Assembly: GCA_947502355.1 (NCBI GenBank)
Contig: CANMZP010000006.1
Coordinates: 1 to 64,000, forward strand
From: an uncultured Thalassotalea sp.
Lineage (GTDB): Bacteria; Pseudomonadota; Gammaproteobacteria; Enterobacterales; Alteromonadaceae
Length of the DNA: 64,000 nt
Reading direction: 5' to 3'
Below are positions 28,702-37,681 of the stretch, one piece after another. Under the pieces are notes generated by a model that was not told the DNA's origin, ran no database searches, and saw nothing but the letters and a program-made list of their open reading frames with translations. Position 1 is the stretch's first letter, and every line of letters starts with the position of its first letter. The position numbers were made by a program, and so were the translations under genes.

Positions 28702-28800
28702 TTTTGTAACTGATGAACTGCTAGTGCGAGCATTATATTTGTAAAATAAATGTTTGGTAATATGCTTATAATCAACCTCAGTTTTTAGATTTTATTGATA

Positions 28801-29703
28801 ATGAACATTCAGCACATAAAATTACTTACCAGAATTTCGATCACAAACAACATTAGCCAGGCAGGTAAAGAGCTTGGTTTGTCACCAGCCGTCGCGAGTT
28901 CATACATCACCAAGCTTGAAGATACTCTGGGGGTAAAGCTTATTTATCGAACTACGCGAAAAGTATCCCTTACCGAAGAAGGGGAAGCGTTTTTACCCCA
29001 TGCGGAAGACGTATTAAACAGTATTGAGTTGGCTCGATCTTCGGTCGGGACAGGCAGCTTTACGCCGCAAGGTACGTTAAGAGTGGCCGCACCAAGCTCA
29101 TTTGCAAGAATGCACTTAACCCCAGCATTAAAACAATTTTCGGCTAAAAATCCGGATTTGCGCATCGACTTTCGCTTAAGTGACAGCATGATTGATATGG
29201 TTGAAGGAGGGTTTGATGTCGCCATCAGAGACGCTTCATTAAATGATTCCACTTTAATTGCGCGAAAGCTGGCTGCCGATAAACGCATAATCTGTGCCTC
29301 ACCACAATACCTTGAAAAATTTGGTACCCCAAAGATCCCGAGTGATTTAAAAGATCATGTCTGTGTTAATTTAACTGGACTTGAAGTTTGGTCATTTAAA
29401 ACAGCTAGTGGTATTGAGCGAATTAAAACCAATACGGTTATGAAGGCCGATAATGGAGAAATGGTTAGAGATGTGTGCTGCGAAGGTCTTGGGCTTACCC
29501 TAACATCAACTTGGTGTTCCTATGAACAGCTCATTAGTGGCAAATTAATTGAAGTATTAGCGGATTATCCTTTGCAGTCTGATACTGCGATTTGGGCGGT
29601 GTATCCAAGCTCCCGGTTATTGGCACCCAAAGTGCGCGCTTTTATCGACTTTTTTAATGATTACTTTGGTGATGAGCCTTATTGGGAGAAAGCGTTAATA
29701 TAA
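28801..29703 (+). CDS. LysR-family transcriptional regulator 2
   Basis: About 300 residues with the LysR helix-turn-helix (NISQAGKELGLSPAVASSYI near residue 17 and YRTTRKVSLTEEGEAFL near 48) and a C-terminal effector domain. I use the ATG at 28801; a TTG two codons upstream is possible, and neither has a clear ribosome site. It is divergent from the N-terminal remnant of an alcohol dehydrogenase, so its original target may have been destroyed. It resembles LysR 1 in the window only at family level. Confidence 0.88.
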   Translation: MNIQHIKLLTRISITNNISQAGKELGLSPAVASSYITKLEDTLGVKLIYRTTRKVSLTEEGEAFLPHAEDVLNSIELARSSVGTGSFTPQGTLRVAAPSSFARMHLTPALKQFSAKNPDLRIDFRLSDSMIDMVEGGFDVAIRDASLNDSTLIARKLAADKRIICASPQYLEKFGTPKIPSDLKDHVCVNLTGLEVWSFKTASGIERIKTNTVMKADNGEMVRDVCCEGLGLTLTSTWCSYEQLISGKLIEVLADYPLQSDTAIWAVYPSSRLLAPKVRAFIDFFNDYFGDEPYWEKALI

Positions 29704-29886
29704 GCTCATGAAATCTGCAGGAGATCCTTAGCTCGCCGGAGGCTCCTAAGGGTGATGATTGCTTATCTTATGAGGCTCCTCAGGATATGGCGAGCCCTTA
29801 CCCTACCAGACTCATCAGGCTATTTCGTATCTTATTAGCTCGCTCGGAATTACGACTCCATATTCGGGTTGATGGACGTCGCATCG

Positions 29887-30759
29887 CTACCAAGAAAAGG
29901 TCTGAATAACATGACTTTGCGTAATTGGGTTATGCTTTATATGGTCATCGATATGCGCTTTAAAATCTTGCTGACGCTGTGGTAACCAACCCTTCATAGG
30001 TGCGATGTTATTACCGTGATCGCCCCAATAATACGTTTCAAAATTAAGGTTTTCTAAAAGGTATTTTTCTTCTAGCAATAACTGCGATGGAGTGGCACGT
30101 GTAAACGCACCAGTTCGAACATCTTGTTCCATTTCGGTACCGGGCTGAATGGCTAACATCATGGGCGCGATTTCTTCTGGTTTGGTTAAATTGAGAATAT
30201 CTGTTGTTGCCTTAATATGCTCTTCTGATCGTTCTTTGCCACCTAAGCCAAAGATAAAGGAAGCTAACATTTTTATACCTGCTTCTTTTAATAAGGCGGC
30301 GCCTTCGATGATATTTTCCGGGGTGGTGTTTTTATTGATTGATTCAAGAATTTCTCGGTCGCCCGACTCCAGTCCCGTATAAACAATACTCAGCCCGGCA
30401 TTCTTTAAGCGCGTTAATTCGTGCACCGATTTGCGGCGAATATTGTTATAACTTGCGTATAAAGCTATGTTTTTTATCTCAGGGAAAGTCGTGGTGATTT
30501 TCTCTAAAATTTGCAGTAAATGATCGGTTCTTACCGCCATAACATCACCATCAATCAAAAACATTGATTCAACTCTAGGGTGTAATAATCTGGCTGTTTC
30601 AATGTCCTTAAATACATCTTCTAAGTCTCTTACCCGAAAACGTTTTTCGCGAAACATACTGCAAAAAGTACAGGTATTAATGGTGCAGCCAATCGTTACT
30701 TGAATAAGGACACTTTCGGCCTCTGGCCAAGGGCGATATATTTTTCCTTCGTATTGCAT
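29887..30759 (-). CDS. Radical SAM protein of unknown function
   Basis: A 290-residue protein with an iron-sulfur cluster motif GCTINTCTFCSM near residue 24, i.e. C-x4-C-x2-C instead of the classical C-x3-C-x2-C. Downstream come FLIDGDVMAV near 67, YTGLESGDREIL near 130 and SFIFGLGGKERSEEH near 165, typical of the radical SAM barrel in Elp3/HemN-like groups. No B12-binding or SPASM domain is seen. It is a single gene with no informative neighbours. The substrate is unknown. Confidence 0.8.
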   Translation of the reverse strand: MQYEGKIYRPWPEAESVLIQVTIGCTINTCTFCSMFREKRFRVRDLEDVFKDIETARLLHPRVESMFLIDGDVMAVRTDHLLQILEKITTTFPEIKNIALYASYNNIRRKSVHELTRLKNAGLSIVYTGLESGDREILESINKNTTPENIIEGAALLKEAGIKMLASFIFGLGGKERSEEHIKATTDILNLTKPEEIAPMMLAIQPGTEMEQDVRTGAFTRATPSQLLLEEKYLLENLNFETYYWGDHGNNIAPMKGWLPQRQQDFKAHIDDHIKHNPITQSHVIQTFSW

Positions 30760-30891
30760 GTGACATCTCCAATGAACACGTATCAGTGCGCATTTTTTGG
30801 TGTTGCTAATGAAGATATCAGTTTATTTTATATGTGCTGGGTTGATAATAGCGGTAAATAAGTAATCAGAATTTATATTTTGTATATAATA

Positions 30892-30922
30892 AAGCCCTAG
30901 CTACAAAATGTAGTTAGGGCTT
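30892..30922 (-). terminator. Terminator of the YdcH-like gene
   Basis: The stem AAGCCCTAGCTAC/GTAGTTAGGGCTT with a 5-base loop lies 28 bases after the ydcH-like stop. T-rich sequence flanks it in both directions. Confidence 0.78.
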
Positions 30923-30949
30923 GTTTTTATCTGATATAAGCGTATTTCT

Positions 30950-31183
30950 TTAAAGTAAACGTTGATAAAGTGTATCTTTTAACGCGGCACGCTCTTGCTT
31001 TAACTGATGCATGGGCTCATCACCAATAGGTGATTCATTGAGCTCCAATTCTCTAATTTCGGCATCCAATTCATGGTAACGATTTGCTTGTGCTGCAAAT
31101 GATTGGTCAGAGGCATTTAACGCGTTTATTTTTTCTTTGAACTGTGGAAAGTCACATAATAATGAATGATCTTCGCCTAGCAT
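30950..31183 (-). CDS. YdcH-family (DUF465) small protein
   Basis: A 77-residue cytoplasmic protein predicted to be almost entirely helical. It matches the DUF465/YdcH family through the start MLGEDHSLLCDFPQFKEKI, the central FAAQANRYHELDAEIRELE and the LKQERAALKDTLYQRL end. YdcH proteins are short helical hairpins of unknown function. It has its own terminator. Confidence 0.85.
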   Translation of the reverse strand: MLGEDHSLLCDFPQFKEKINALNASDQSFAAQANRYHELDAEIRELELNESPIGDEPMHQLKQERAALKDTLYQRLL

Positions 31184-31438
31184 AAAGTACTCCTGTTAAT
31201 ATTTAACCTGAACTTGCGGATAACAAATAGTATCCCAGAGGCTAATTTTTTAATATCACATTAAATTGCGAATATCAGACCTGCAAATGATTCAAAATAA
31301 AACGTGTTTTAAGTAAAAATTATCCACCTGGTAACTTGATAATAAAGGATATTTTTGAAAAATAACATAGCTAATAAGGCACGTTTATTGATTAATTTAA
31401 CAACACCTTATTCGTCATGTTCATTTAGGGTAAAAGCA

Positions 31439-32248
31439 CTACAGGTAGGCTTTTATTAAGGGCTCAATAGCGGCAACAATGTCCGCTGTTTTTTGTGTAT
31501 TCAATGCATCCGGGTGAGGAGGGGCAAACTGCTCGATATCATTGTCATAATATTTACCTGATGCTGATGCAAAGGCATCTGACAGCCCCGCGGCAACCAA
31601 CACGTCGGCCCCTACTTGGATGTTACTCCCCTGCATGCCGTAAGCTTTTTTAACCATTTTGCTGCCTAGCAATGACTTAGGGTTAACCGCAATAATGGCC
31701 GGTCCCTTGCTCATCAGGGTCTTTGCTAAGTCGAAAGACCACATGGTAATCGCCAGTTTGCTCTTCGCATAAACGCTATTATCTGGCAAGGTACTTGGCT
31801 TGGTTAATTCGGTTGCTTGCACCGGCGCTTGCGCCGCTGAAGATAAATTGACAACTCGGCCTTGGGTGGTCATCACCGGTAACAACAATGTTGTAAGTAA
31901 ATAGGGGGCAATGGTATTTACGGCAAATCGAACATCCAACCCGTCAGCAGATACGGTTTCTGGCACAACATACACCCCCGCATTATTGATAAGTACGTCT
32001 AGGTTGTTGTGCTTTTGCTTCACGTCATTGGCTAACTTGGCCACTTCGGCCAAAATGGATAAATCTGCCTGATAGGTTTCTAAAGAATCCGCTGAGGCTG
32101 CATACTGGCTAAGTTCCTGTTTGGCGCTCTGTAACTTGCCAGCACTTCGGCCATGCAACAATACCGTATGGCCCAACTTCAGATATGACTTAGCGGTAAC
32201 TAGGCCAATGCCATCTGTTGAACCCGTAATTAATACTATTTTTCCCAT
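31439..32248 (-). CDS. Short-chain dehydrogenase/reductase
   Basis: A 269-residue classical SDR. The cofactor-binding turn is TGSTDGIG at residues 8-15, followed by HGRS. The structural NNAG lies near residue 88, and the catalytic Ser and YxxxK are in NLSSAAQ near 134 and VYAKSK near 158. The family is close to retinol dehydrogenase-like SDRs. The substrate is unknown. It lies 78 bases downstream of the crotonase gene on the same strand, so a shared transcript is possible. Confidence 0.87.
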   Translation of the reverse strand: MGKIVLITGSTDGIGLVTAKSYLKLGHTVLLHGRSAGKLQSAKQELSQYAASADSLETYQADLSILAEVAKLANDVKQKHNNLDVLINNAGVYVVPETVSADGLDVRFAVNTIAPYLLTTLLLPVMTTQGRVVNLSSAAQAPVQATELTKPSTLPDNSVYAKSKLAITMWSFDLAKTLMSKGPAIIAVNPKSLLGSKMVKKAYGMQGSNIQVGADVLVAAGLSDAFASASGKYYDNDIEQFAPPHPDALNTQKTADIVAAIEPLIKAYL

Positions 32249-32326
32249 GCATAAAATCCTGTGCTAAATAAAATCTTTGTATTGATTGTTAATGTCGCGC
32301 TTTACTGCTGAGTGTTAACTGCAGTG

Positions 32327-33181
32327 TTAGTCATCTCTTTCAATGCTCTGAATTTGCATGACCATGTCGCTCCAATTGTGCTGACTTTCCATACTAAACT
32401 GGGCTTCTTGCTCGTCAGCCCAAGTAAAACGCTTAATTGCCGCCGTTTTACTGGTGGCCTGATATAGCCAGTAAGCTTCTGCTTTTAGGGCTTCATCAAT
32501 TGGCTTATCAATTGACTCATACACCATTTGCTTGGCTGCATTAATCGATTCCGCCGGAAATTGGGCAATTCGGTTTGCCAAGTTATCCACATATGGACCA
32601 AGTTCTTCTGGCTCAAATGCTTTGTTAATGGTGCCGTAGGCCTCTGCTTCGTCTGCATCAAAATCGCGGGCGCTTAAAATAATCTCTAATGCACGCCCAA
32701 GGCCAACTTGTCTTGCCATACGAGATGCACCACCACCACAAGGAAGTATGCCCATGCCAACTTCCATTTGCATAAACTTAAACTTACCTCGAGCCGCAAA
32801 GCGCATATCACAGGCTAAAGCAAATTCATGACCACCACCGCGGGCATAGCCTTCTATTTTAGCTATGGTCGCTTGCGGTAATTTACTAATGCGTTCACAA
32901 ACCGATTGCAAGTCAAGTAACTTGGCCTCTTCGCGGGATACGGCCTCTTCTGACATATCACGAAGGAGGTTGGTATCATAATGACATACCCAAATTTCAG
33001 GGTTCGCTGATTGAAAGACCACAACTTTTATAGAGCGGTCACGTTCAAGGCGCAAGGCCAGGCTGCCTAAATCGGCCAGCATTTCCTGACCTTGCACATT
33101 AACCGGACCAAAATCGAACGTTACCCAAGCGACGCCTGCTTTTACCTCAACGCTAAAAGTTTGAAAATTCTTATATTCCAT
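32327..33181 (-). CDS. Enoyl-CoA hydratase/isomerase-family protein
   Basis: A 284-residue crotonase-fold protein. I start at the ATG at 33181 (MEYKNFQTF), preceded by AGGGGGT; the longer frame adds 17 residues without a ribosome site. The oxyanion-hole segments are VVFQSANPEIWVCHYD near residue 55 and AKIEGYARGGGHEFALACD near 103, and the FMQMEVGMGILPCGGGASRM region follows. Substrate and exact reaction cannot be told; crotonases include hydratases, isomerases and decarboxylases. The residue after the usual GGG turn is His rather than Gly or Glu, a small departure. Confidence 0.84.
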   Translation of the reverse strand: MEYKNFQTFSVEVKAGVAWVTFDFGPVNVQGQEMLADLGSLALRLERDRSIKVVVFQSANPEIWVCHYDTNLLRDMSEEAVSREEAKLLDLQSVCERISKLPQATIAKIEGYARGGGHEFALACDMRFAARGKFKFMQMEVGMGILPCGGGASRMARQVGLGRALEIILSARDFDADEAEAYGTINKAFEPEELGPYVDNLANRIAQFPAESINAAKQMVYESIDKPIDEALKAEAYWLYQATSKTAAIKRFTWADEQEAQFSMESQHNWSDMVMQIQSIERDD

Positions 33182-33491
33182 CGTACCCCCTAACAGGTTT
33201 AAGTGAAAGGATATCAAATACGGTGATATCACATTTATTTAACATTTTAGGGGATCACCAGCAGGGATTTAAGACTGGCTTAAACGAAAACAGTTTTTAG
33301 ATTTAGTTGATAATGGGGTGGATTATTTAGGCTACCTGATAAATGGGGTAGGTCGGCGTAAATATGATCTGGATTTATTGATTGAAGTAACGTTGTTAAC
33401 GTACTTTATGTTTGTTGGGATATATAAAGCCCCAATAATTCGAAAGTCAAACTATTGGGGTACTTATAATGATTGCTTTTTTATTGCAACC
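33182..33491. other. Intergenic region with a hairpin ending the cyclophilin gene
   Basis: About 310 bases. The only structure seen is CCCCAATA/TATTGGGG at 33430-33460, about 30 bases past the cyclophilin stop. On the minus strand it is followed by CTTTATATA, so it may be that gene's terminator. A 61-codon plus-strand frame at 33318-33503 spans the hairpin and is not accepted as a gene. Confidence 0.45.
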
Positions 33492-34322
33492 TTACTTTCT
33501 TAAGGCTTTTTTACAAGCGCCGGCAAATAAACCAAGTAAGATAAATACGTTTAATGAACCACCTGAAGAGCCGCCGTCATCGTCATCACCAGGGTTATCA
33601 TCGACAGGTGTCTCGTCAACTGGATCTTGTGGTGTGTCGTTATTGGCGGTTGATAACGGAGGCAGCATAGGCTCGGTGTCTTCATTAGCATTAACGACAG
33701 TAATCGATTCGACCATAACAAAATGCTCATCGGTTATATATTCACCTTCAGCAGGTACATCGTGAAGTGGTGTTGAAGAGAAAGTAGGGGTGATGTAATA
33801 AGCCGTTAAGTCGTTGATTGCATCAATAATCTCCATTCCTTGCTCGTCTACGGTACCAAAAGCCGTAAAACCACCATTTTGATTATCTAAATTGGCACTG
33901 TTGTCTGAGACATTAAAAAACCACTGGTTGGTTGCACTATCTTCGTCACCAGACAGCTTCGCCATCGCAATGGTGCCACGAACATTCGAATAAACCGGTT
34001 CATTTTCAACGGACTCTAAATCTTCTATGTCATCAACGCCAATCATTTGGCCATCTTCATCCAAAGTGCTATCGAAAGTAAAGCCACCACCTTGTACAAC
34101 AAAATCTTTAGCGACACGATGAACAATGCTATTGGTGTAATCTTCATTTTCAACGTATTGAAGGAAGTTTTGTACCGTTTGTGGTGTTGTTTTATCGAAT
34201 AAATTTACTTCAAAATCACCCATAGATGTTTTAAATAACACGATGGTGGCATTTGCGGTCGAGCTTATAGCCGATGTGGTCAGTAAAGCAGCGCTTAATA
34301 AAGCTAATGTTGTTTTTTTCAT
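33492..34322 (-). CDS. Exported cyclophilin-type peptidyl-prolyl isomerase with GlyGly-CTERM-like tail
   Basis: A 276-residue protein. The signal peptide MKKTTLALLSAALLTTSAIS is followed by a cyclophilin domain (about 26-205): TSMGDFEVNLFD, then NSIVHRVAKDFVVQGGGFTFD, then RGTIAMAKLSGDEDSATNQW and TAFGTVDEQGMEII. An acidic, Pro-rich linker (PQDPVDETPVDD) leads to GGSSGG, a hydrophobic stretch (SLNVFILLGLFAGA) and a basic end (CKKALRK). This tail fits the GlyGly-CTERM sorting signal, which is processed by rhombosortase before surface display by the type II system. The sorting assignment is inferred from pattern. Confidence 0.88.
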   Translation of the reverse strand: MKKTTLALLSAALLTTSAISSTANATIVLFKTSMGDFEVNLFDKTTPQTVQNFLQYVENEDYTNSIVHRVAKDFVVQGGGFTFDSTLDEDGQMIGVDDIEDLESVENEPVYSNVRGTIAMAKLSGDEDSATNQWFFNVSDNSANLDNQNGGFTAFGTVDEQGMEIIDAINDLTAYYITPTFSSTPLHDVPAEGEYITDEHFVMVESITVVNANEDTEPMLPPLSTANNDTPQDPVDETPVDDNPGDDDDGGSSGGSLNVFILLGLFAGACKKALRK

Positions 34323-34779
34323 TTTCTATTTCCGTTATAAATTTATTATCGGCTTACTTTCATTTTTTTAGCCATGCTGTCTGCCATAATACCCTAAAAT
34401 AACCAATTGCAGTTAAATGGTTACAAATTGTTGGGGGCTTGAATGGTTTGTGTTCTTTGTTAATTGGCTGTGCGCTTTGTGTATGGTTGGTAAGCGGCAG
34501 GTTTCGTTTTTTTGTGGTGATTTCTTATAGTGATAAATGCATCTCTTTTCGGGGGATTTCACACAGAGCTAGAGCAAAACGATGGGAACGATTTTTACCT
34601 ACTTATCGGTACCCTCCTAGATATTTTCGCCATAATTTGATTGAAATTAACACCCCTTTCGCATGGATTTGCTATAAATTTTGCGTCATTTTCCAGCGCT
34701 ATGCTTAATTAGAGGGACATACCTCTCCTTTCTTGGCGTAATTCGAATTGCTGGAATTCATTTATTTAAAGAGTAACCT
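34323..34779. other. Intergenic region upstream of the POT transporter
   Basis: About 457 bases. An 89-codon plus-strand frame (34439-34708) gives a Cys/Trp/Arg-rich product with no family look and no ribosome site, so I reject it. A TATAAA word at 34671-34676 may be a -10 element of the transporter gene. The palindromic AGAGGGACATACCTCT lies at 34710-34725. No terminator was seen. Confidence 0.45.
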
Positions 34780-36201
34780 ATGAAATTAAGTCAACTTTCT
34801 GACTCAATGAAGTCGTTCTCGAAAGCGTTTTGGATTGCCAATACCGTCGAGTTATTAGAGCGTGCCGCCTATTACGGTGTCTTTATTGTAATTACACTAT
34901 ACCTATCCCGTATTTTGGGGTTTGATGATATTCAAGCCGCCTGGATCTCTGGTTGTTTCTCAGCCGGTCTTTACTTTTTACCGACCTTTACCGGTGCGCT
35001 AGCCGATAAAATTGGTTTTAAACGCTCCTTAATGCTGGCGTTTACCTTACTGAGCATTGGTTATTTTGGTTTAGGTATTTTCCCTGAGCTATTACAACAA
35101 AATGGCTTGGTAAGCTATGGTAAAACGGTTGAGTTTACCGGCTTACTTGAAAGTGACCTGCGCTGGGTTATCGTGCCAATTATGTTGGTGATTATGATTG
35201 GTGGTTCGTTTATTAAAGCGGTTATCACTGGTACCGTTGCCAGAACGACAACCACGTTAAACCGCGCAACTGGTTTTTCTATTTTCTACATGATGGTTAA
35301 TATTGGTGCGTTCTCTGGTAAAACCATCGTTAAGCCATTGCGTGAGTCAATGGGGGATTTAGGATTAATTAACCTAAACTATTTTGCTTGCGCAATGACC
35401 TTACTGGCCTTGGTAACGGTATTCTTCTTCTTTAAAGATTTAGAAAGTAATAGTGAAAGTAAGTCGTTTTCTGAAATTTTAACGGTTTTAGGTAAGGTAT
35501 TAAGCAACGGTCGTTTGATCACCCTTATCCTTATTATTACGGGATTTTGGATGGTACAACATCAGCTTTACGCGACAATGCCTAAATACGTGTTACGTAT
35601 GGCCGGTGAGGGGGCTTCGCCTTCTTGGTATGCCAACGTCAATCCATTTATTGTTTTTACGACCGTTGCCATGGTGACGGCGATGATGCGTGGCAAAAGT
35701 GCCTTGTTCTCGATGACAACGGGCATGTTCATTATGCCGGTGTCGGCGCTAATGATGGCCATGGGTAACTTAATCGATGGCAACTTTGATTTAGGGTTTA
35801 TGGAAATGCACCCAATCGCCTTTATGATGATTGTGGGTATTATCTTTCAAGGTTTGGCCGAATCGTTTATTTCTCCGCGCTTTTTAGAATACTTCTCGTT
35901 GCAGGCGCCTAAAGGTGAAGAAGGCTTATACTTGGGGTTCTCGCATCTGCATTCGTTCTTCAGCTCGATATTAGGTTTTGGTTTGTCAGGTTACCTACTT
36001 AGCAAATACTGTCCAGATCCTCGTTTATTTGAAACACAAGCACAATGGGAAGCGGCATCAGCTAACGCGCATTATATCTGGTATATTTTTGCGGGCATTG
36101 CATTGTGTTCAGCGATTTCGTTAATTATCTATGGTGTGGTTATTAAGCACTTAGATAGCAAAAAACAAGACGTAATGGAGTTAGAAACCGCGGCAAGCTA
36201 A
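34780..36201 (+). CDS. POT-family (PTR2) proton-dependent transporter
   Basis: A 473-residue inner-membrane protein of the proton-coupled oligopeptide transporter group within the major facilitator superfamily. Features are ELLERAAYYGVFIVITLYL near residue 24, a variant of the ExxERFxYYG motif in helix 1, FTGALADKIGFKRS near 71 and FSIFYMMVNIGAFSG near 166. The usual ERFS is replaced by ERAA. The substrate is uncertain (peptide or other). It stands at the edge of the alginate region but has its own terminator and no operator-like site, so membership in that pathway is not supported. Confidence 0.82.
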   Translation: MKLSQLSDSMKSFSKAFWIANTVELLERAAYYGVFIVITLYLSRILGFDDIQAAWISGCFSAGLYFLPTFTGALADKIGFKRSLMLAFTLLSIGYFGLGIFPELLQQNGLVSYGKTVEFTGLLESDLRWVIVPIMLVIMIGGSFIKAVITGTVARTTTTLNRATGFSIFYMMVNIGAFSGKTIVKPLRESMGDLGLINLNYFACAMTLLALVTVFFFFKDLESNSESKSFSEILTVLGKVLSNGRLITLILIITGFWMVQHQLYATMPKYVLRMAGEGASPSWYANVNPFIVFTTVAMVTAMMRGKSALFSMTTGMFIMPVSALMMAMGNLIDGNFDLGFMEMHPIAFMMIVGIIFQGLAESFISPRFLEYFSLQAPKGEEGLYLGFSHLHSFFSSILGFGLSGYLLSKYCPDPRLFETQAQWEAASANAHYIWYIFAGIALCSAISLIIYGVVIKHLDSKKQDVMELETAAS

Positions 36202-36239
36202 CCTTAAAATGAGTCCTTTGATATCATTTTTTACCTAAA

Positions 36240-36281
36240 CAAAAAAAACGTACACCCACCAAAGTGAGTGTACGTTTTTTT
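36240..36281. terminator. Bidirectional terminator between the POT and PL7 genes
   Basis: A long stem (AAAAAACGTACAC with GTGTACGTTTTTT, inner CAC/GTG) is flanked by A and T runs on both sides. It ends both the POT gene (+) and the alginate lyase gene (-). Confidence 0.87.
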
Positions 36282-36317
36282 GTGGCAATGGGGTTAAATC
36301 ACCCTTGGTGTATATTG

Positions 36318-37376
36318 TTATTTTTTCATCGTTCGCACAGATAAACTCTTAAAGCTTACTTGTGTGTAGTTACCGTCTTTTTTATCTTGCTTCCAGTCAC
36401 CGGTGCCAGGACACGCAGTATACCAGTAGTGTTCTGAGTCTTTGGTGCTACATTGGTTATAAGCACCCGCTTTAAAGTAGAGCCAGTCTTGGCTATAGCC
36501 TTTAGGGTTATCTAATGGGTCAACATCGCCATTCGCATCGACATTGTTTGACAAGTCGATTTTGTGGATTACTTCAGGATGACCATTGGCAACAAATTTT
36601 ACGTACATGGTATTTTCATGAACTAAAATGGCGTAGCTGAAATATTCCCCTAAAGCGATGCCTTGCTCGCCTGGATCTTCCAAGTTATCCCACGTGTTAC
36701 CCCAAACTGGATAAGCTATATCGGTACGATTAGGGTTGTCCTTGGCAAGATTTCTTTCATAGGTCCAGAAAACCGATCCATGTTTGTGGTTCGGTAGCTT
36801 TTTGTAGTAAATCTTTATGGGCTCGTTACCCCAGCCGAATTCACCGTCTTGGGCCATCAGCTTTTTATCTTTGCCGGCATGGATTTGACCGACAACAACT
36901 GAGAACGCCGGTCTTTTATCTGGGTGTCCTGCATTTTCAGATACTTGATCTACTTTTAGTACGGCTTGTAACTGCCCACCAACAGAAGCAAACTTTTTCG
37001 CGCGTTTATTGGCTTTAATGGCAAAATTGTTTTTTCGGTCATGGGTTTTAATATCGGTGTTGGCACCACGGATCATATGGCGCAGCTCACTACGTGTATT
37101 CGAAGAGTTTTGTGATGTCTGAGCCTTGTTTGGGGCCACGAACACCATGTTTTGCTCTTCGTCCAAGTAGAAAAAGTCGGGGTGTTCATATTTGTATAAG
37201 TTAGCGGCGCCGATCTCATCGACTTTGCCATTGCCATCGTTATCTAACGGCAGGGTTATTTTCCATTGCTTTAGGTTGAAGGCATCGCCCGGAACGGCAG
37301 CAAAGCTTGTTGGTATACAAAGCATGCCAAGTGCGAAGGTGACGACACAATGCTTTTTGTTTATCGATTTGAACAT
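36318..37376 (-). CDS. Alginate lyase, polysaccharide lyase family 7
   Basis: Secreted endo-acting lyase cleaving alginate by beta-elimination. I start at the ATG at 37376, preceded by GAGGGA, giving MFKSINKKHCVVTFALGM and cleavage after SFA-A. The 352-residue protein has the three PL7 signatures: SNTRSELRHM (residues 92-101), VVGQIHAG (161-168, with the catalytic His/Gln region) and YFKAGAYNQC near 312. Residues between signal peptide and catalytic core are few, so there is no extra binding domain. QIH rather than QVH at this position has been linked to preference for polyG or mixed alginate. A TTGGTNNNACCA site lies upstream. Confidence 0.95.
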   Translation of the reverse strand: MFKSINKKHCVVTFALGMLCIPTSFAAVPGDAFNLKQWKITLPLDNDGNGKVDEIGAANLYKYEHPDFFYLDEEQNMVFVAPNKAQTSQNSSNTRSELRHMIRGANTDIKTHDRKNNFAIKANKRAKKFASVGGQLQAVLKVDQVSENAGHPDKRPAFSVVVGQIHAGKDKKLMAQDGEFGWGNEPIKIYYKKLPNHKHGSVFWTYERNLAKDNPNRTDIAYPVWGNTWDNLEDPGEQGIALGEYFSYAILVHENTMYVKFVANGHPEVIHKIDLSNNVDANGDVDPLDNPKGYSQDWLYFKAGAYNQCSTKDSEHYWYTACPGTGDWKQDKKDGNYTQVSFKSLSVRTMKK

Positions 37377-37432
37377 GGTTCCCTCGTAAAGATATTCGTT
37401 AATGTCAATTTCTAACCTAGGGTTAATATATC

Positions 37433-37445
37433 TTGGTCTAACCAT
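37433..37445. promoter_or_regulatory. Candidate GntR/FCD operator upstream of the PL7 gene
   Basis: TTGGTCTAACCAT is a near-perfect palindrome of the TGGT-N3-ACCA type bound by FadR/LldR/UxuR-like regulators. It lies 57 bases upstream of the PL7 start codon. On the minus strand TATATT follows within a few bases and could be the -10 element. Confidence 0.65.
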
Positions 37446-37562
37446 TGGTAAGTCAGTTGTTTTGTATTGGTATGGTTATAGTTCTAACCAATTTTTCGTT
37501 AATAAGCAAGTTTTGCCGTAGCTTATATTGCAACATATATTAACGCTTCTTAAGAAAAGACT

Positions 37563-37590
37563 AAAAAAAATCCCTCTAATAGAGGGATTT
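37563..37590 (-). terminator. Terminator of gntR1
   Basis: The stem AAATCCCTCT/AGAGGGATTT with a 3-base loop is followed by TTTTTT on the minus strand, about 90 bases after the gntR1 stop. Confidence 0.85.
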
Positions 37591-37681
37591 AGCTACTGTA
37601 GAACAGTGACATTGACACTAAAGGCGAATAGCTTAACGCACTGCTCTACCAGTTTATGTGGGCAGCATATTTTTAAAAAGG

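Noticed and set aside
28570-28794. Plain intergenic promoter DNA before LysR 2
   Set aside because: The minus strand encodes a recognisable dehydrogenase N-terminus, so it was reclassified as a pseudogene remnant.
33318-33503. 61-codon plus-strand frame between crotonase and cyclophilin genes
   Set aside because: It spans the putative terminator hairpin and overlaps the 3' end of the cyclophilin gene on the other strand.
34439-34708. 89-codon plus-strand frame upstream of the POT transporter
   Set aside because: No ribosome site, odd Cys/Trp/Arg-rich composition and no recognisable motif.
34780-36201. POT transporter as part of the alginate pathway
   Set aside because: It has its own bidirectional terminator, no operator-like site upstream, and belongs to a family mainly moving peptides.
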